Source: Croceicoccus mobilis (GTDB taxonomy: Bacteria; Pseudomonadota; Alphaproteobacteria; Sphingomonadales; Sphingomonadaceae). From it: a stretch of 64,000 nucleotides of DNA. The first letter of the stretch is position 1. Each line of letters opens with the position of its first letter. The notes below the pieces were generated by a model. That model saw only the letters and a list, made by a program, of their open reading frames with translations. It searched no databases and was not told where the DNA came from. This document shows positions 21,209 through 29,475 of the stretch, in pieces. The stretch covers positions 1 through 64,000 of the forward strand of contig NZ_LYWZ01000026.1 of assembly GCF_001661965.1 (NCBI RefSeq), given 5' to 3'. A program made the position numbers and the translations under genes.

Positions 21209-22665
21209 TCAAATTCCGGCGAAGCAAATATATTTAAGCTCGGTGTAATCCTCTATGCCGTGCCGCGATCTCTCTCGGCCCATGCCGGGTTCCTTGATAC
21301 CGCCGAACGGGGCGACTTCCGTGCAAATCATGCCGGTGTTGACGCCCACCATCCCCACTTCGAGCGCTTCGGCTACCCGCAGGCGCGTGACAAGTCGCGA
21401 CTGTAGAAATAGCCGGCCAGCTCGACCTCGGTATCATTGGCGAGCGCAATCGCCTCCTCCTCGGAAGCAAAGGGAAACAGCGGTGCGAGAGGGCCGAAAG
21501 TTTCCTCTTTCATGACCGCCATGTCAGGCGAACATTGCGCAATGACGGTCGGTTCGAAAAACGTCTGCCCGAGTGGATGCCGTCGTCCACCGGTCACGAG
21601 CCTGCCGCCCTTTTCGATGGCGTCAGCGATGTGAGCCTCGACCTTCGCCACCGCGTTCTCGTCGATCAGCGGGCCTTGCGTCGTTCCGTCCGAGACACCG
21701 GCCCCTACCTTGAGCGCGGCAACGGCGCGCGACAGCCTATCCTCGAACTGCTCGGCCACGTCCTCATGCACGAAGATCCGGTTGACGCAGACACAGGTCT
21801 GCCCGCTGTTTCGATATTTTGAGGCGATCACCCCTTCGACCGCAGCATCGAGGTCGGCATCTTCGAAAATGATGAAGGGAGCGTTGCCGCCCAGTTCCAT
21901 CGACAGTTTTTTCATAGTGGACGCACATTGCGCCATGAGCATCTTGCCCACTCGGGTCGAGCCTGTGAAACTGAGCTTGGCGACATTCGGGTTTTGCGTG
22001 AATTCGTCGCCGATCGGTTTGGCTGGCCCGGTGACGACATTGAACAGCCCGGCCGGAATACCAGCCCGTTCGGCCAAGGCCGCCAGGGCCAGGGCGGTCA
22101 GGGGCGTCTGCATGGCAGGCTTGAGCACGACGGAACAACCCGCCGCGAGTGCCGGAGCGACCTTGCGCGTGATCATCGCGGCCGGAAAGTTCCACGGGGT
22201 AATCGCGGCGACAACGCCCACTGGTTGGCGGATGACAACGATCCTGCTGTCCGATCTGTGCGCGGGGATGGGTTCGCCATAGACCCGCCTCCCCTCCTCG
22301 GCGAACCATTCGACGTAAGCGGCGGCATAGGCGATTTCGTCGCGCGCTTCTGCCAGCGGATTACCTTGTTCGCGCGTCAGGATGAGGGCCAGGTCCTCAG
22401 CGTTTTCGAGAATGAGATTGAATCAGCGACGCAGGAGTTTCGCGCGATCCGCGGCCAGTCGCGCCTTCCACTCGGCCATGGCGACCTGGGCAGCCTCGAT
22501 CGCCTGGCGCGCGAGCTTTCCATCGGCACGTGGCACGAAGGCGATTTTTTCGCCCGAGGCAGGATCATTTACGGGATGGTCCGCGTCACCGATCCAGTCA
22601 CCACCTATGTACATCTGCTGCCGCAAGAGACTTGAGTCGGCCAAAGGCAAAGATGATATGGTCAT
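21209..22665 (-). pseudogene. gabD: Succinate-semialdehyde-type aldehyde dehydrogenase pseudogene
   Basis: About 485 codons of a GabD-like [84 protein letters not shown], the catalytic cysteine in [11 protein letters not shown], and [13 protein letters not shown]. An in-frame TGA at 22423-22425 replaces the Trp expected in [18 protein letters not shown] one-base deletion near 21380 shifts the frame in [17 protein letters not shown]; the remaining C-terminus ([16 protein letters not shown] ... [13 protein letters not shown]) is intact in the new frame. Two lesions make it inactive unless one is a sequencing error. Confidence 0.88.
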
Positions 22666-22867
22666 ACGATCAATCCGACTGACTGGAAGCAACAGGCATC
22701 TGCTACCCGTCGCTGGATTGATAAACTCGCCCCATTGGCGTCGCGTTTTTCACAAGCGCGTAAGGGGCATGCAGGGCACGATATTTGAGCGTCGAACCCG
22801 CTCCGGCTGCGCAAGGTCTCTTCAGCTGGCGACGCGTACCTCGGTTCATCCGCGGACAGTTGCGTAT

Positions 22868-23115
22868 TTTACTGCAGCCCAGAGACGGCCCTGGGCTCAG
22901 GACCATTGGCCATGTCCAGAGAATGACGAAAGCGGTTACGGAGGGCGTCGAGAAGACAGGATCGCGGATCTTGGCCGTAGCGGGTTGCCACACAGCTCCC
23001 TTCTTTCAGGCGATTGTTCATGGGCATCGATCATGGCATGGATCTTCGTGCCCATACCGACCCTGGTCCGACATATCGGGCGCACGATATCCCCTCTCCA
23101 GTCCCTAAGCCGGAT
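22868..23115 (-). mobile_element. Very degenerate IS5-like transposase remnant
   Basis: Reverse-strand pieces GMGTKIHAMIDAHEQ and, in another frame, NNRLKEGSCVATRYG resemble the GxxTKIHA and RLK-xx-VATRYD motifs of IS5-group transposases. The rest of 22693-23303 shows no intact frame. Tentative. Confidence 0.3.
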
Positions 23116-23303
23116 GGTGTGCGGCATCCTTCAGTTAGATGGCTGCAACCACGACCGTTGTCGGTTTTGTCCTACCGCTTCCATTGGACGTCAATTGACT
23201 GCCCTAAAGGCTGGAATTCAGGCCGCACGGATGTCCGCGTTCGATTGCCGGGCCGGATGGTCACTCAGTTGGGCCAGAGCCCTTGTGTCTTTGCCCTGCG
23301 TCT

Positions 23304-23648
23304 TCAGCTGCCGAGAAGTCGCTCGTTAAGCAAGGTGTGGAAGTCCCGGCGTGAATCGGCGACGATGAGGACCGTTACGGTCGTGCCCTCAAGGTGATAG
23401 ACGATCCGGTAGGGGTTGAGGGATAGTTGCCGGTATTCGCGTATGCCGATTGCGTCGAGTTCGTGCACCACCGGCCCGCGAGCTGCGAATGTGCCAAGGC
23501 TTTCGATCGCTTCGACAAGAGCATCGAGCAGGGCATCGGATCCGTCAGGCCCCCCTTCCCCGCGCTGGAGGCTGCGCCGACGGTATATGGCGGCAAGATC
23601 GCGTTCGGCGCCGAGCGCGATCCTGACTTTGTTCGACTGTTCGGCCAT
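23304..23648 (-). CDS. RelE/ParE-family toxin
   Basis: 114 residues with the ParE/RelE fold pattern: N-terminal AERDLAAIYRR, central ARGPVVHELDAIGIREYRQL, then YRIVYHLEGTTVTVLIVADS and RRDFHTLL. YRIVY and the late RRDF motif are typical. It could target ribosome-bound mRNA or gyrase; sequence does not decide. It starts 3 bp after the antitoxin stop, in one operon. A stabilisation role for the adjacent replicon origin is likely. Confidence 0.88.
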   Translation of the reverse strand: MAEQSNKVRIALGAERDLAAIYRRRSLQRGEGGPDGSDALLDALVEAIESLGTFAARGPVVHELDAIGIREYRQLSLNPYRIVYHLEGTTVTVLIVADSRRDFHTLLNERLLGS

Positions 23649-23651
23649 GGA

Positions 23652-23918
23652 TCAGCGACGCGAACGGATCCTGTCGGCAAGGCCTTCGACCGGGACGGTG
23701 CGGCCCTGCGCCATGTCGTCGCGGCCGAGCGCGATCAGCTTGAGCAAGGCAAGCGTCTCCTGCGTCTGTTCATAACTGCCGATGTCCTGCAGTACGGCCT
23801 TCGCCTCGCCGTTTTGCGTCACGATCAGTGGCGGGGCGCCCTCCCCCAGCTGGCGGATAAGCTCGGCACTATGAGCCTTGAGATAGCTGATGGGTTTCAC
23901 GCGGTCGTGCATGTTCAC
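23652..23918 (-). CDS. Phd/YefM-family antitoxin
   Basis: 88 residues: MHDRVKPISYLKAHSAELIR then QLGEGAPPLIVTQNGEAKAV, the DNA-binding N-terminal Phd/YefM domain, followed by an acidic then basic C-terminus (GRTVPVEGLADRIRSRR) that would neutralise the toxin. It precedes the toxin by 3 bp. A palindromic operator sits immediately upstream of its start, consistent with autorepression. Met at residue 3 is an alternative start. Confidence 0.9.
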   Translation of the reverse strand: MNMHDRVKPISYLKAHSAELIRQLGEGAPPLIVTQNGEAKAVLQDIGSYEQTQETLALLKLIALGRDDMAQGRTVPVEGLADRIRSRR

Positions 23919-23924
23919 GGATCG

Positions 23925-23951
23925 GTCCTTTCAAGGACTGAATATAGTCCT
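23925..23951. promoter_or_regulatory. Operator of the toxin-antitoxin operon
   Basis: Two overlapping dyads: GTCCTT-TC-AAGGAC (23925-23938) and AGGACT-GAATAT-AGTCCT (23934-23951), so three copies of an AAGGAC half-site in alternating orientation. It begins 6 bp upstream of the antitoxin start codon, and the TATA core in the second spacer could be the -10 element. Confidence 0.7.
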
Positions 23952-24114
23952 GAAGCCGTGGCATGGCAAGGTGCGTGTGCAGGGGCACCCTTCCCCTTCA
24001 TCCAGAGATCCTATGATCTTCGTGAAGGTTAGAGGGGTTAAAGGAGAGTTTGAATAGTTAAGCGGTCGGAAGAGGGGTGTCATGCGGTTGAGTCCGCGAG
24101 TCGCGGCAGGCCTG

Positions 24115-24242
24115 CGTTCCTGATGGATCGAGAAATCGTTCCCGTAGTGTCGGGGAAGCGTTCCTGAAGGGTCGATAATCTGTTCCTGTTGTGCCTAATG
24201 GCGTTCTCGATGTGTCGATGCTGTTCGAAAAGTACAAATCCG
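24115..24242 (+). repeat. Iteron-like array: six phased copies of a 22-bp unit, candidate replication origin
   Basis: Copies begin (at CGTTC or TGTTC) at 24115, 24137, 24159, 24181, 24202 and 24222, i.e. spaced 22, 22, 22, 21 and 20 bp. The first three are best conserved (for example CGTTCCTGATGGATCGAGAA and CGTTCCTGAAGGGTCGATAA); the last is partial (TGTTCGAAAAG). Approximate consensus YGTTCCTGATGTGTCGA. The array lies between the toxin-antitoxin module and the 3' end of repA. Helical phasing next to a replication initiator gene is the classic iteron/oriV layout. The surrounding 23952-24458 holds no supported gene. Confidence 0.7.
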
Positions 24243-24458
24243 GCGCTCTTATTGAATCAGTTTATTGCCGCATCTGCGGAAACTCCTTCAAAGATGCGCT
24301 CGCTTGCTGACGGCCTGATGATCGGGCCTGCTAAACGCGACACTTCGGGAACGCTGGGGCGGAATCTGGCGCGGCAGCTGAGGGCAAGTGCCACGATAAA
24401 AGGCGCAAGTCATGACGAAGATCGGTTCAGGCCAAGTTTGGAAGGCCCTCTCAGGCGG

Positions 24459-25769
24459 TCAGCCGCGCAGTTCGTGACGATGCTTTTCGTGGTGTCGCTT
24501 GACCCATCCAATGAAAGCCTTCTGCCAGTTGGCGGGCATGCGTGTGGGATCTGCATCGACCCAGCGCTGGTAATCGGCATGAAGCGCGTGGAGGTCCCAT
24601 CCGGGGCATTTCTCGCGGAGATGTTCGATCGTATCGTCGGTGAGATAGCCGCGCGTTGCCGCATCGGTCATTCCGGCGAGCGTTGAGCGGATCAGCGCAC
24701 TGGCATCGATAGCGTCTTCGGTGACATGGTCATCAGCGCCGGCACGTGTTCCGGGCTGCGCGCGCCCTCCCCGCCCCGGCTTGGCATTGGCAGGCGCGGG
24801 GCTTGATTTGTGCGCGACGGCTGTTTCCGGTTTCCCCGGGGAAACATCGTTTGTGGGTATCGGTGCATCCTGGCATTCCGAATTCGGCGACATCGTGGAC
24901 CTTGTCTCCGCCCCGTCCTTGCCGTCGATCCGCCGCATGCGTACGAGTGTCTCCCCTCCCCTGCCCTCCTCGAGGGTCAGGCCGTAGCCCGGAAGTGCGT
25001 TCTTCTCGACCAGCTTGAGCATCTCGAACTTGAAACGGCGATATTGCCCCTCTGCGCCCGATTTCTCGAACAATGTCGGCATGGCGATGGCAAAGCCCGC
25101 CTCCCCTGCCCCGCCCGCGTGCTTTCGCGCCACGCGATAGAGCCAGCGTTCGCGACCGCCGGTGATGTCGAAATAGGCGCGGTCGATGGAGAGGACCCCG
25201 CCCTTCATCATCACGCCTTCCCAGAACCAGTTCGACAGTTCCAGTGTCATGCCGCGAGACCGTTCGGTCTTTTCATCGACAAGCTGGGTCCAGCCATCGA
25301 GCCATGAGAAAGTTGCCTCGCGTCGGTTTTCTGCGCGAATATTGGTCTTGATCGTGGTGGCGACGAGACGGTCCAATGCCTGTCCGAGCAGCTCGTAGGC
25401 GCGGCCTGTGGTAGGCCGGCCGATGGCACGCAGAAGATCGTAAGGCATCAGGTGCAGCTTGCGCGGGACGTCATTGATGCCCCGGCGCGCCATGTCGGCG
25501 AGCTGGCTGGCGCAATAGATAAGGATGTCGGCATCCCAGATCGTGGCCATGCCGTAATCGGAATTGGCGCTGACATGGACCCACAGCTTGCCGTCTGGGC
25601 TGGTGTAATCGATCGGCTTGACGCGTTTCGATTTGGCAAGGGAGAAGAAGGGCCGCTCCATCATCTCGCGCTGATCGCGCATCGGCAGATCGGCGAGATA
25701 GGGAAGGAACAGGTCGAACTGTTCGGGGACCGATTGTCTGGTCGCATTGGTCTTTGCAGAGCGCGTCAT
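24459..25769 (-). CDS. repA: Plasmid replication initiator protein RepA
   Basis: 436 residues from ATG 25769 (MTRSAKTNATRQSVPEQFDL). The core PYLADLPMRDQREMMERPFF, SLAKSKRVKPIDYTSPDGKL, ATIWDADILIYCASQLADM and LSIDRAYFDITGGRERWLYR matches the RPA/RepA initiator family of alphaproteobacterial plasmids (Pfam family RPA). The C-terminal 150 residues are a low-complexity linker plus a helical tail. A longer start at 25817 would translate through a palindromic repeat and lacks a ribosome site, so I reject it. A copy of the 16-bp palindrome is inside the linker-coding region. It defines this DNA as an autonomous replicon. Confidence 0.9.
   Translation of the reverse strand: MTRSAKTNATRQSVPEQFDLFLPYLADLPMRDQREMMERPFFSLAKSKRVKPIDYTSPDGKLWVHVSANSDYGMATIWDADILIYCASQLADMARRGINDVPRKLHLMPYDLLRAIGRPTTGRAYELLGQALDRLVATTIKTNIRAENRREATFSWLDGWTQLVDEKTERSRGMTLELSNWFWEGVMMKGGVLSIDRAYFDITGGRERWLYRVARKHAGGAGEAGFAIAMPTLFEKSGAEGQYRRFKFEMLKLVEKNALPGYGLTLEEGRGGETLVRMRRIDGKDGAETRSTMSPNSECQDAPIPTNDVSPGKPETAVAHKSSPAPANAKPGRGGRAQPGTRAGADDHVTEDAIDASALIRSTLAGMTDAATRGYLTDDTIEHLREKCPGWDLHALHADYQRWVDADPTRMPANWQKAFIGWVKRHHEKHRHELRG
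24830..24845. repeat. 16-bp perfect palindrome, copy 1 (inside repA)
   Basis: GTTTCCCCGGGGAAAC, identical to two copies between repA and parB. It lies in the codons for the variable linker of RepA (DVSPGKPE), where a DNA-level site is tolerated. See the cluster at 25800-25862 for interpretation. Confidence 0.7.
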
Positions 25770-25799
25770 TTTCGTCCGGCCTTCATAGCATCGAGCCGT

Positions 25800-25862
25800 G
25801 TTTCCCCGGGGAAACACGGCTCAGGTCATGGCGGGGAAACATGCAGGTTTCCCCGGGGAAAC
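25800..25862. repeat. Cluster of GTTTCCCCGGGGAAAC palindromes, candidate parS centromere
   Basis: Two perfect copies at 25800-25815 and 25847-25862 with a half-site GGGGAAAC at 25833-25840 between them. A third full copy is 985 bp away in repA. The form resembles the chromosomal ParB site GTTTCACGTGAAAC with a different core. Position between repA and parB in a ParAB operon region suggests it is the ParB binding site, an operator for repA, or both. Confidence 0.7.
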
Positions 25863-25898
25863 ATATCCTGCCGGATGGGCAGGGCAGGGGGCGGGCGC

Positions 25899-26978
25899 TC
25901 ACGGCTTCAGGCCCCGACCATCCTCATCGAGTTGCACCAGCGCGCGCTTGACCGCATTCAGCACATCGGCCTCGCGCGCTCCGGTTCCCGAATGCAGCTG
26001 GATGGTGACGCCCTGCCGGTTCGTCTGCTTGACCGTCAGCAGGGGCCGTCCTTCGCGCAGGATCACCATCGGTTTTGCCTCGGGCTTTTCCGTGCCGGCG
26101 GCCAGCAGGCGCTTCAGCACATCGACGGCGGGGAGGGGAGGGCGGCCATTGACGCGCGCGTCTGCCTGCTCTTTGGAGAGCGTCCGGGCTTCGCCACGGA
26201 TCGACTTGGCGCGGCTATCGTCATCCAGCGCCTGCGCCAGGGAATAGGCGGGCTTGAGCTGCACGTCGCCAGGTGAGGCGAAGGCGGCGATAACGCTATC
26301 GGGGATCGCGGCGACCTTCAGCATTTTCGACAGCCACCCTTTCGAAAGCTTCAGCCGTTCCGCCATGCGGGTCATGTGATTGCCGTAATGCGTCTTGAGC
26401 GCCTCGGCATAATTGCGCGCGCGTTCGAGGTCGGAAACGTCCTTGCGCGCCCGGTTCTCGATATCGGCAAGGCGAAAGGCAGCCTCGTCGTCCAGTTCCG
26501 CAACCTGCGCCAGAAAGCGCATTTCGGGATAGGAATTGGCGCGCAGCCAGCTGATCGACCAGTGGCGGCGGGTGCCGGCGATAACTTCGTATTCATGGTT
26601 CGGATCGTCCGAAACCCGGCGCACCACGGCAGGAACCTTCTGTCCCCCCTCGGCGATGATCGCGTCGATCAGCTCGCGGCAATTCTCCTCGCTCAGATGC
26701 GCATATGAGCGCGCATTGCCTGCCCATGGCCGCACCCGCGCAGGGTCCAGCAGCATCTGCGTGACCTGCTTTACATCACCGCTGGCAACGCGGGCGAGGG
26801 CGCTTTCGCGGCCCAGCAGCGTCATCGAACCGCGGCGATTGCGGGGCGGGGAAGCGGGCGCCGGCGTCGACACTTCCGGAACGGCTGCTTCGGCAGTCTC
26901 GGAAGGTGGCGCCGTGGCTGCATCGTCCTCGTCATCACCCAGGAGATCGGCGAGATATTCGCTTTGCTTACGGGCCAT
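25899..26978 (-). CDS. parB: ParB-type plasmid partition protein
   Basis: 359 residues from ATG 26978 (MARKQSEYLADLLGD), with AAGGA 8 bp upstream; the longer frame from 27122 runs into parA. The ParB/sulfiredoxin-like domain has HEYEVIAGTRRHWSISWL (ParB box 2 GxRR), then a DNA-binding helical domain with DLERARNYAEAL, MAERLKLSKGWLSKMLKVAA (HTH) and a C-terminal dimerisation region. It would bind the centromere and act with ParA in segregation. 92 bp follow parA. Confidence 0.93.
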   Translation of the reverse strand: MARKQSEYLADLLGDDEDDAATAPPSETAEAAVPEVSTPAPASPPRNRRGSMTLLGRESALARVASGDVKQVTQMLLDPARVRPWAGNARSYAHLSEENCRELIDAIIAEGGQKVPAVVRRVSDDPNHEYEVIAGTRRHWSISWLRANSYPEMRFLAQVAELDDEAAFRLADIENRARKDVSDLERARNYAEALKTHYGNHMTRMAERLKLSKGWLSKMLKVAAIPDSVIAAFASPGDVQLKPAYSLAQALDDDSRAKSIRGEARTLSKEQADARVNGRPPLPAVDVLKRLLAAGTEKPEAKPMVILREGRPLLTVKQTNRQGVTIQLHSGTGAREADVLNAVKRALVQLDEDGRGLKP

Positions 26979-27070
26979 CGTGCATCCTTTCGGCGTTACC
27001 GGTGTGTCGGGCGCGCTCGCTGCGCAGATCTTGGGCCGGTAGGAAAATAAAATCGAAGGAGAGCGGGAGT

Positions 27071-28267
27071 TCAGGCCGCATTGACCACGGTCTCTTCGCT
27101 CGCGGGTTGGGCAACACCCCATCCGCGGCGCACCAGCGCCTCGACCTGTCCCATCGCCTCGTCCAGATTGGCGCGGCAGCGTTTATGCGTGCGCGGGGTG
27201 CCGATGGGGCGCTCCAGCTCGTACACGGTCATCATGCGCAGGGCCGCGTGGCTGATCTCCGCACTTTCAAGGATCGGCACCGGCAGCAGGGCAGGGCCGA
27301 AGCTCTGCTCCATGATCTGGCGGACCATCGCGTGGCTCGGGTCATTGGCGTCGAATTTCGAACAGATGAGGCGGACGAAATCATATTCGACCGCGATCCC
27401 AGCTTCCTGAAGCTGCCCGGTGACCTGCTCCATCATCGAAAGGAATTGCACGGTCGAGCAGTAATCGGGTGTGGTCGCCGCCATCGGCACAAGCAGCGCA
27501 TTGGCCGCCTGCATCACGGCAAGGCTGATCGTCCCCAGCGCTGGCGGAGGATCGAGCAAAACGATGTCGTAATCCTGCGCAAGCTCCATAAGGCCTTGTT
27601 TCAGCTTACGAAAACGGCTTGCCAGCACCGATCCGCCATCGGAACCGGCGGCGGCCAGCTCATATTCCACATCGAAGAGTTCGAGGTTCGACGGGATCAG
27701 ATCGACATTGGGCCATGGCGTGCCCTGCACCGCGTAATCCAGCGTCTGCTGCGTCGGCTCGATCGACAGGTAGGGATAGAGCGTCTGTTCCCGCGTCACG
27801 TTGAAATGCGGGTTGAACCCGAACAGGGTGGTCGTCGTCGCCTGGCTGTCGCAATCGACGACCAGCACGCGGTACCCCTGTACCCCGAAATAATGGGCGA
27901 GGTGGGTGGTCACCGTCGACTTGCCCACGCCGCCCTTGAAGTTCTGCACCGCGATCATCGCGGGCGTATCCAGCGGCGCGCGCCGGGGCGAGGCGTCCAG
28001 CACCTCGCGCATGTTGAGGAGTTCCTCGATCGTATAGCCGGGACGCCTCCCGTTCTCGGTCGGGGGAGGGGGGGGGAGCCGGCCATCCTCTTCGGCCATG
28101 CGAATGCGGTTGGTGCTGCACTCCAGCAGGGCGGCCGCCTCGGCAATGCCATAGCGGACCGACAGCCCCTTGCGCGCTTCGGGCAGAAATGCCTTTTTGC
28201 GCAGGCGTTCGATCATGCGTTCACCGGCTTCAGCCAGTTCGGATATGCGGTCGATCTCAGAATGCAT
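27071..28267 (-). CDS. parA: ParA-type partition ATPase
   Basis: 398 residues from ATG 28267 (MHSEIDRISELAEAGERM). An N-terminal MerR-like HTH (IAEAAALLECSTNRIRMAEE) allows autoregulation, as in type Ia ParA. The deviant Walker A is FKGGVGKST, followed by VVDCDSQATTTTLFGF and the Walker B region DIVLLDPPPALGTISLAV. It heads the parA-parB-repA block on the reverse strand. A 13-residue longer start (28306) is possible but has no better ribosome site. Confidence 0.94.
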   Translation of the reverse strand: MHSEIDRISELAEAGERMIERLRKKAFLPEARKGLSVRYGIAEAAALLECSTNRIRMAEEDGRLPPPPPTENGRRPGYTIEELLNMREVLDASPRRAPLDTPAMIAVQNFKGGVGKSTVTTHLAHYFGVQGYRVLVVDCDSQATTTTLFGFNPHFNVTREQTLYPYLSIEPTQQTLDYAVQGTPWPNVDLIPSNLELFDVEYELAAAGSDGGSVLASRFRKLKQGLMELAQDYDIVLLDPPPALGTISLAVMQAANALLVPMAATTPDYCSTVQFLSMMEQVTGQLQEAGIAVEYDFVRLICSKFDANDPSHAMVRQIMEQSFGPALLPVPILESAEISHAALRMMTVYELERPIGTPRTHKRCRANLDEAMGQVEALVRRGWGVAQPASEETVVNAA

Positions 28268-28546
28268 TTTGCGCCTCGCGAAAAAAATGAAGCTTTTCGC
28301 TGGCACGCTGCGCCAATTTAATTCATTTCACAAAGGCGCTCATGGTTTTTCCACAATCCATGGGGTTTTAGCACAAAAAGCTGCGGAAAAATCCTCTTTC
28401 AGGGCTTCGTACAAGGCCAAAAGCCCGATTCGGGTGGGGTAGATGCCACCCCATCCCAGAAACGCGCTCTATGCGACTCACAGGCGGTTTTTCTCCCCGG
28501 AAGAATGGCGAAACCTGCCTGATCGGCGAATTTTCGCACAATGGGA
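28268..28546. other. parA upstream region
   Basis: 279 bp between parA and a convergently oriented neighbour's stop. It should hold the parA promoter and operator. TTTTTCCACA at 28346-28355 differs by one base from the DnaA-box consensus, and a related TTTTCGCACA occurs near 28530; neither is enough to call an origin here. No gene. Confidence 0.4.
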
Positions 28547-29350
28547 TCAGCGTCCGCTGAATTCAGGGGGGCGCTTGGCCAGGAACGCATCGACTGCCTC
28601 GGCATGGTCCTCCGTCTCATGCGCAACAGCCTGCATGGCCGCCGACATTTCCAGAATCGTATCGAGACTCGCGTCCTGCGCGTTGAGGAGCAGTCGCTTT
28701 GCCATGCGGAGCGAGCGTGCCGGGTTCGCAGCGATCCGCTCTGCCATCGCCAGCGCTTCGTCCATCAGCGCATCGGGTTCGACCACGCGCGAGACGAGGC
28801 CGCAGGACAGTGCCTCTTCCGCCGTGATGAGATCGCCGGTCAGGATCATTTCCGCCGCTTTGGAAAAGCCGACGATGCGCGGCAGGATCCACGCGCCGCC
28901 ATCGCCGGGGATGATCCCGATCTTGATGAAGCTGGCCGCGAATTTCGCATGGGTGCTGGCGATGCGAATGTCGCACAGGCAGCCGATGTCATTGCCCAGC
29001 CCGACAGCCGCGCCATTGATCGCAGCGACGATTGGCACCTCGCACGCGCGGAAGGCGCGCGGAATCTTTTGCACGCCGGACCGGTAATTGCTGCGGGTGA
29101 GGGCAGGGTGCTCCCGATTGGCGACGCCGTTCTTTTCCTTCATCGATTGCAGATCGCCGCCCGCGCTGAAGCCGCGCCCCGCGCCAGTCAGCACCGCGGC
29201 GCTGATCTGCGGGTCATCGCCGATCCGTTCCAAAGCGGCGATCAGATCGTGGCAATCCTCCAGCGAAGCCAGCGCATTCAGCTTGTCGGGACGGTTGAGC
29301 GTCAGCACCGCGATCTGCCCGCGCTTTTCGTATTGGACAAAGTCACCCAT
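28547..29350 (-). CDS. Enoyl-CoA hydratase/isomerase family protein
   Basis: 267-residue crotonase from ATG 29350 (MGDFVQYEKRGQIAVLTLNR) with AAGGAG upstream. Oxyanion-hole segments are GAGRGFSAGGDLQSM and INGAAVGLGNDIGCLCDIRI. The catalytic-Glu region reads KIGIIPGDGGAWILPRIVG, where a single acidic residue (D rather than E) precedes GG. C-terminal LAKRPPEFSG is standard. It would hydrate or isomerise an enoyl-CoA; substrate unknown. Divergent from the FAD oxidoreductase at 29476. Confidence 0.92.
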   Translation of the reverse strand: MGDFVQYEKRGQIAVLTLNRPDKLNALASLEDCHDLIAALERIGDDPQISAAVLTGAGRGFSAGGDLQSMKEKNGVANREHPALTRSNYRSGVQKIPRAFRACEVPIVAAINGAAVGLGNDIGCLCDIRIASTHAKFAASFIKIGIIPGDGGAWILPRIVGFSKAAEMILTGDLITAEEALSCGLVSRVVEPDALMDEALAMAERIAANPARSLRMAKRLLLNAQDASLDTILEMSAAMQAVAHETEDHAEAVDAFLAKRPPEFSGR

Positions 29351-29475
29351 CTCTTCGCGTCTCCTTGCATCGCGTGGCCGGATCGGCGGCCTGCCACGCC
29401 GTCTTAGGCGAAATCGCTTGGTTGTGTAGCCCGCTGCGCGATAGACCCGGATCTGCCGAACAGGGGAATTGGCGC

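Noticed and set aside
22693-23303. Open frames between the gabD relic and the toxin gene
   Set aside because: Apart from weak IS5-like fragments the frames lack start context and family similarity.
26906-28321. 471-codon frame opposite parA
   Set aside because: Shadow of the ParA gene, low-complexity His/Arg-rich translation.
28346-28355. Possible DnaA box TTTTTCCACA upstream of parA
   Set aside because: One near-match only, no cluster; the iteron array at 24115 is a better origin candidate.
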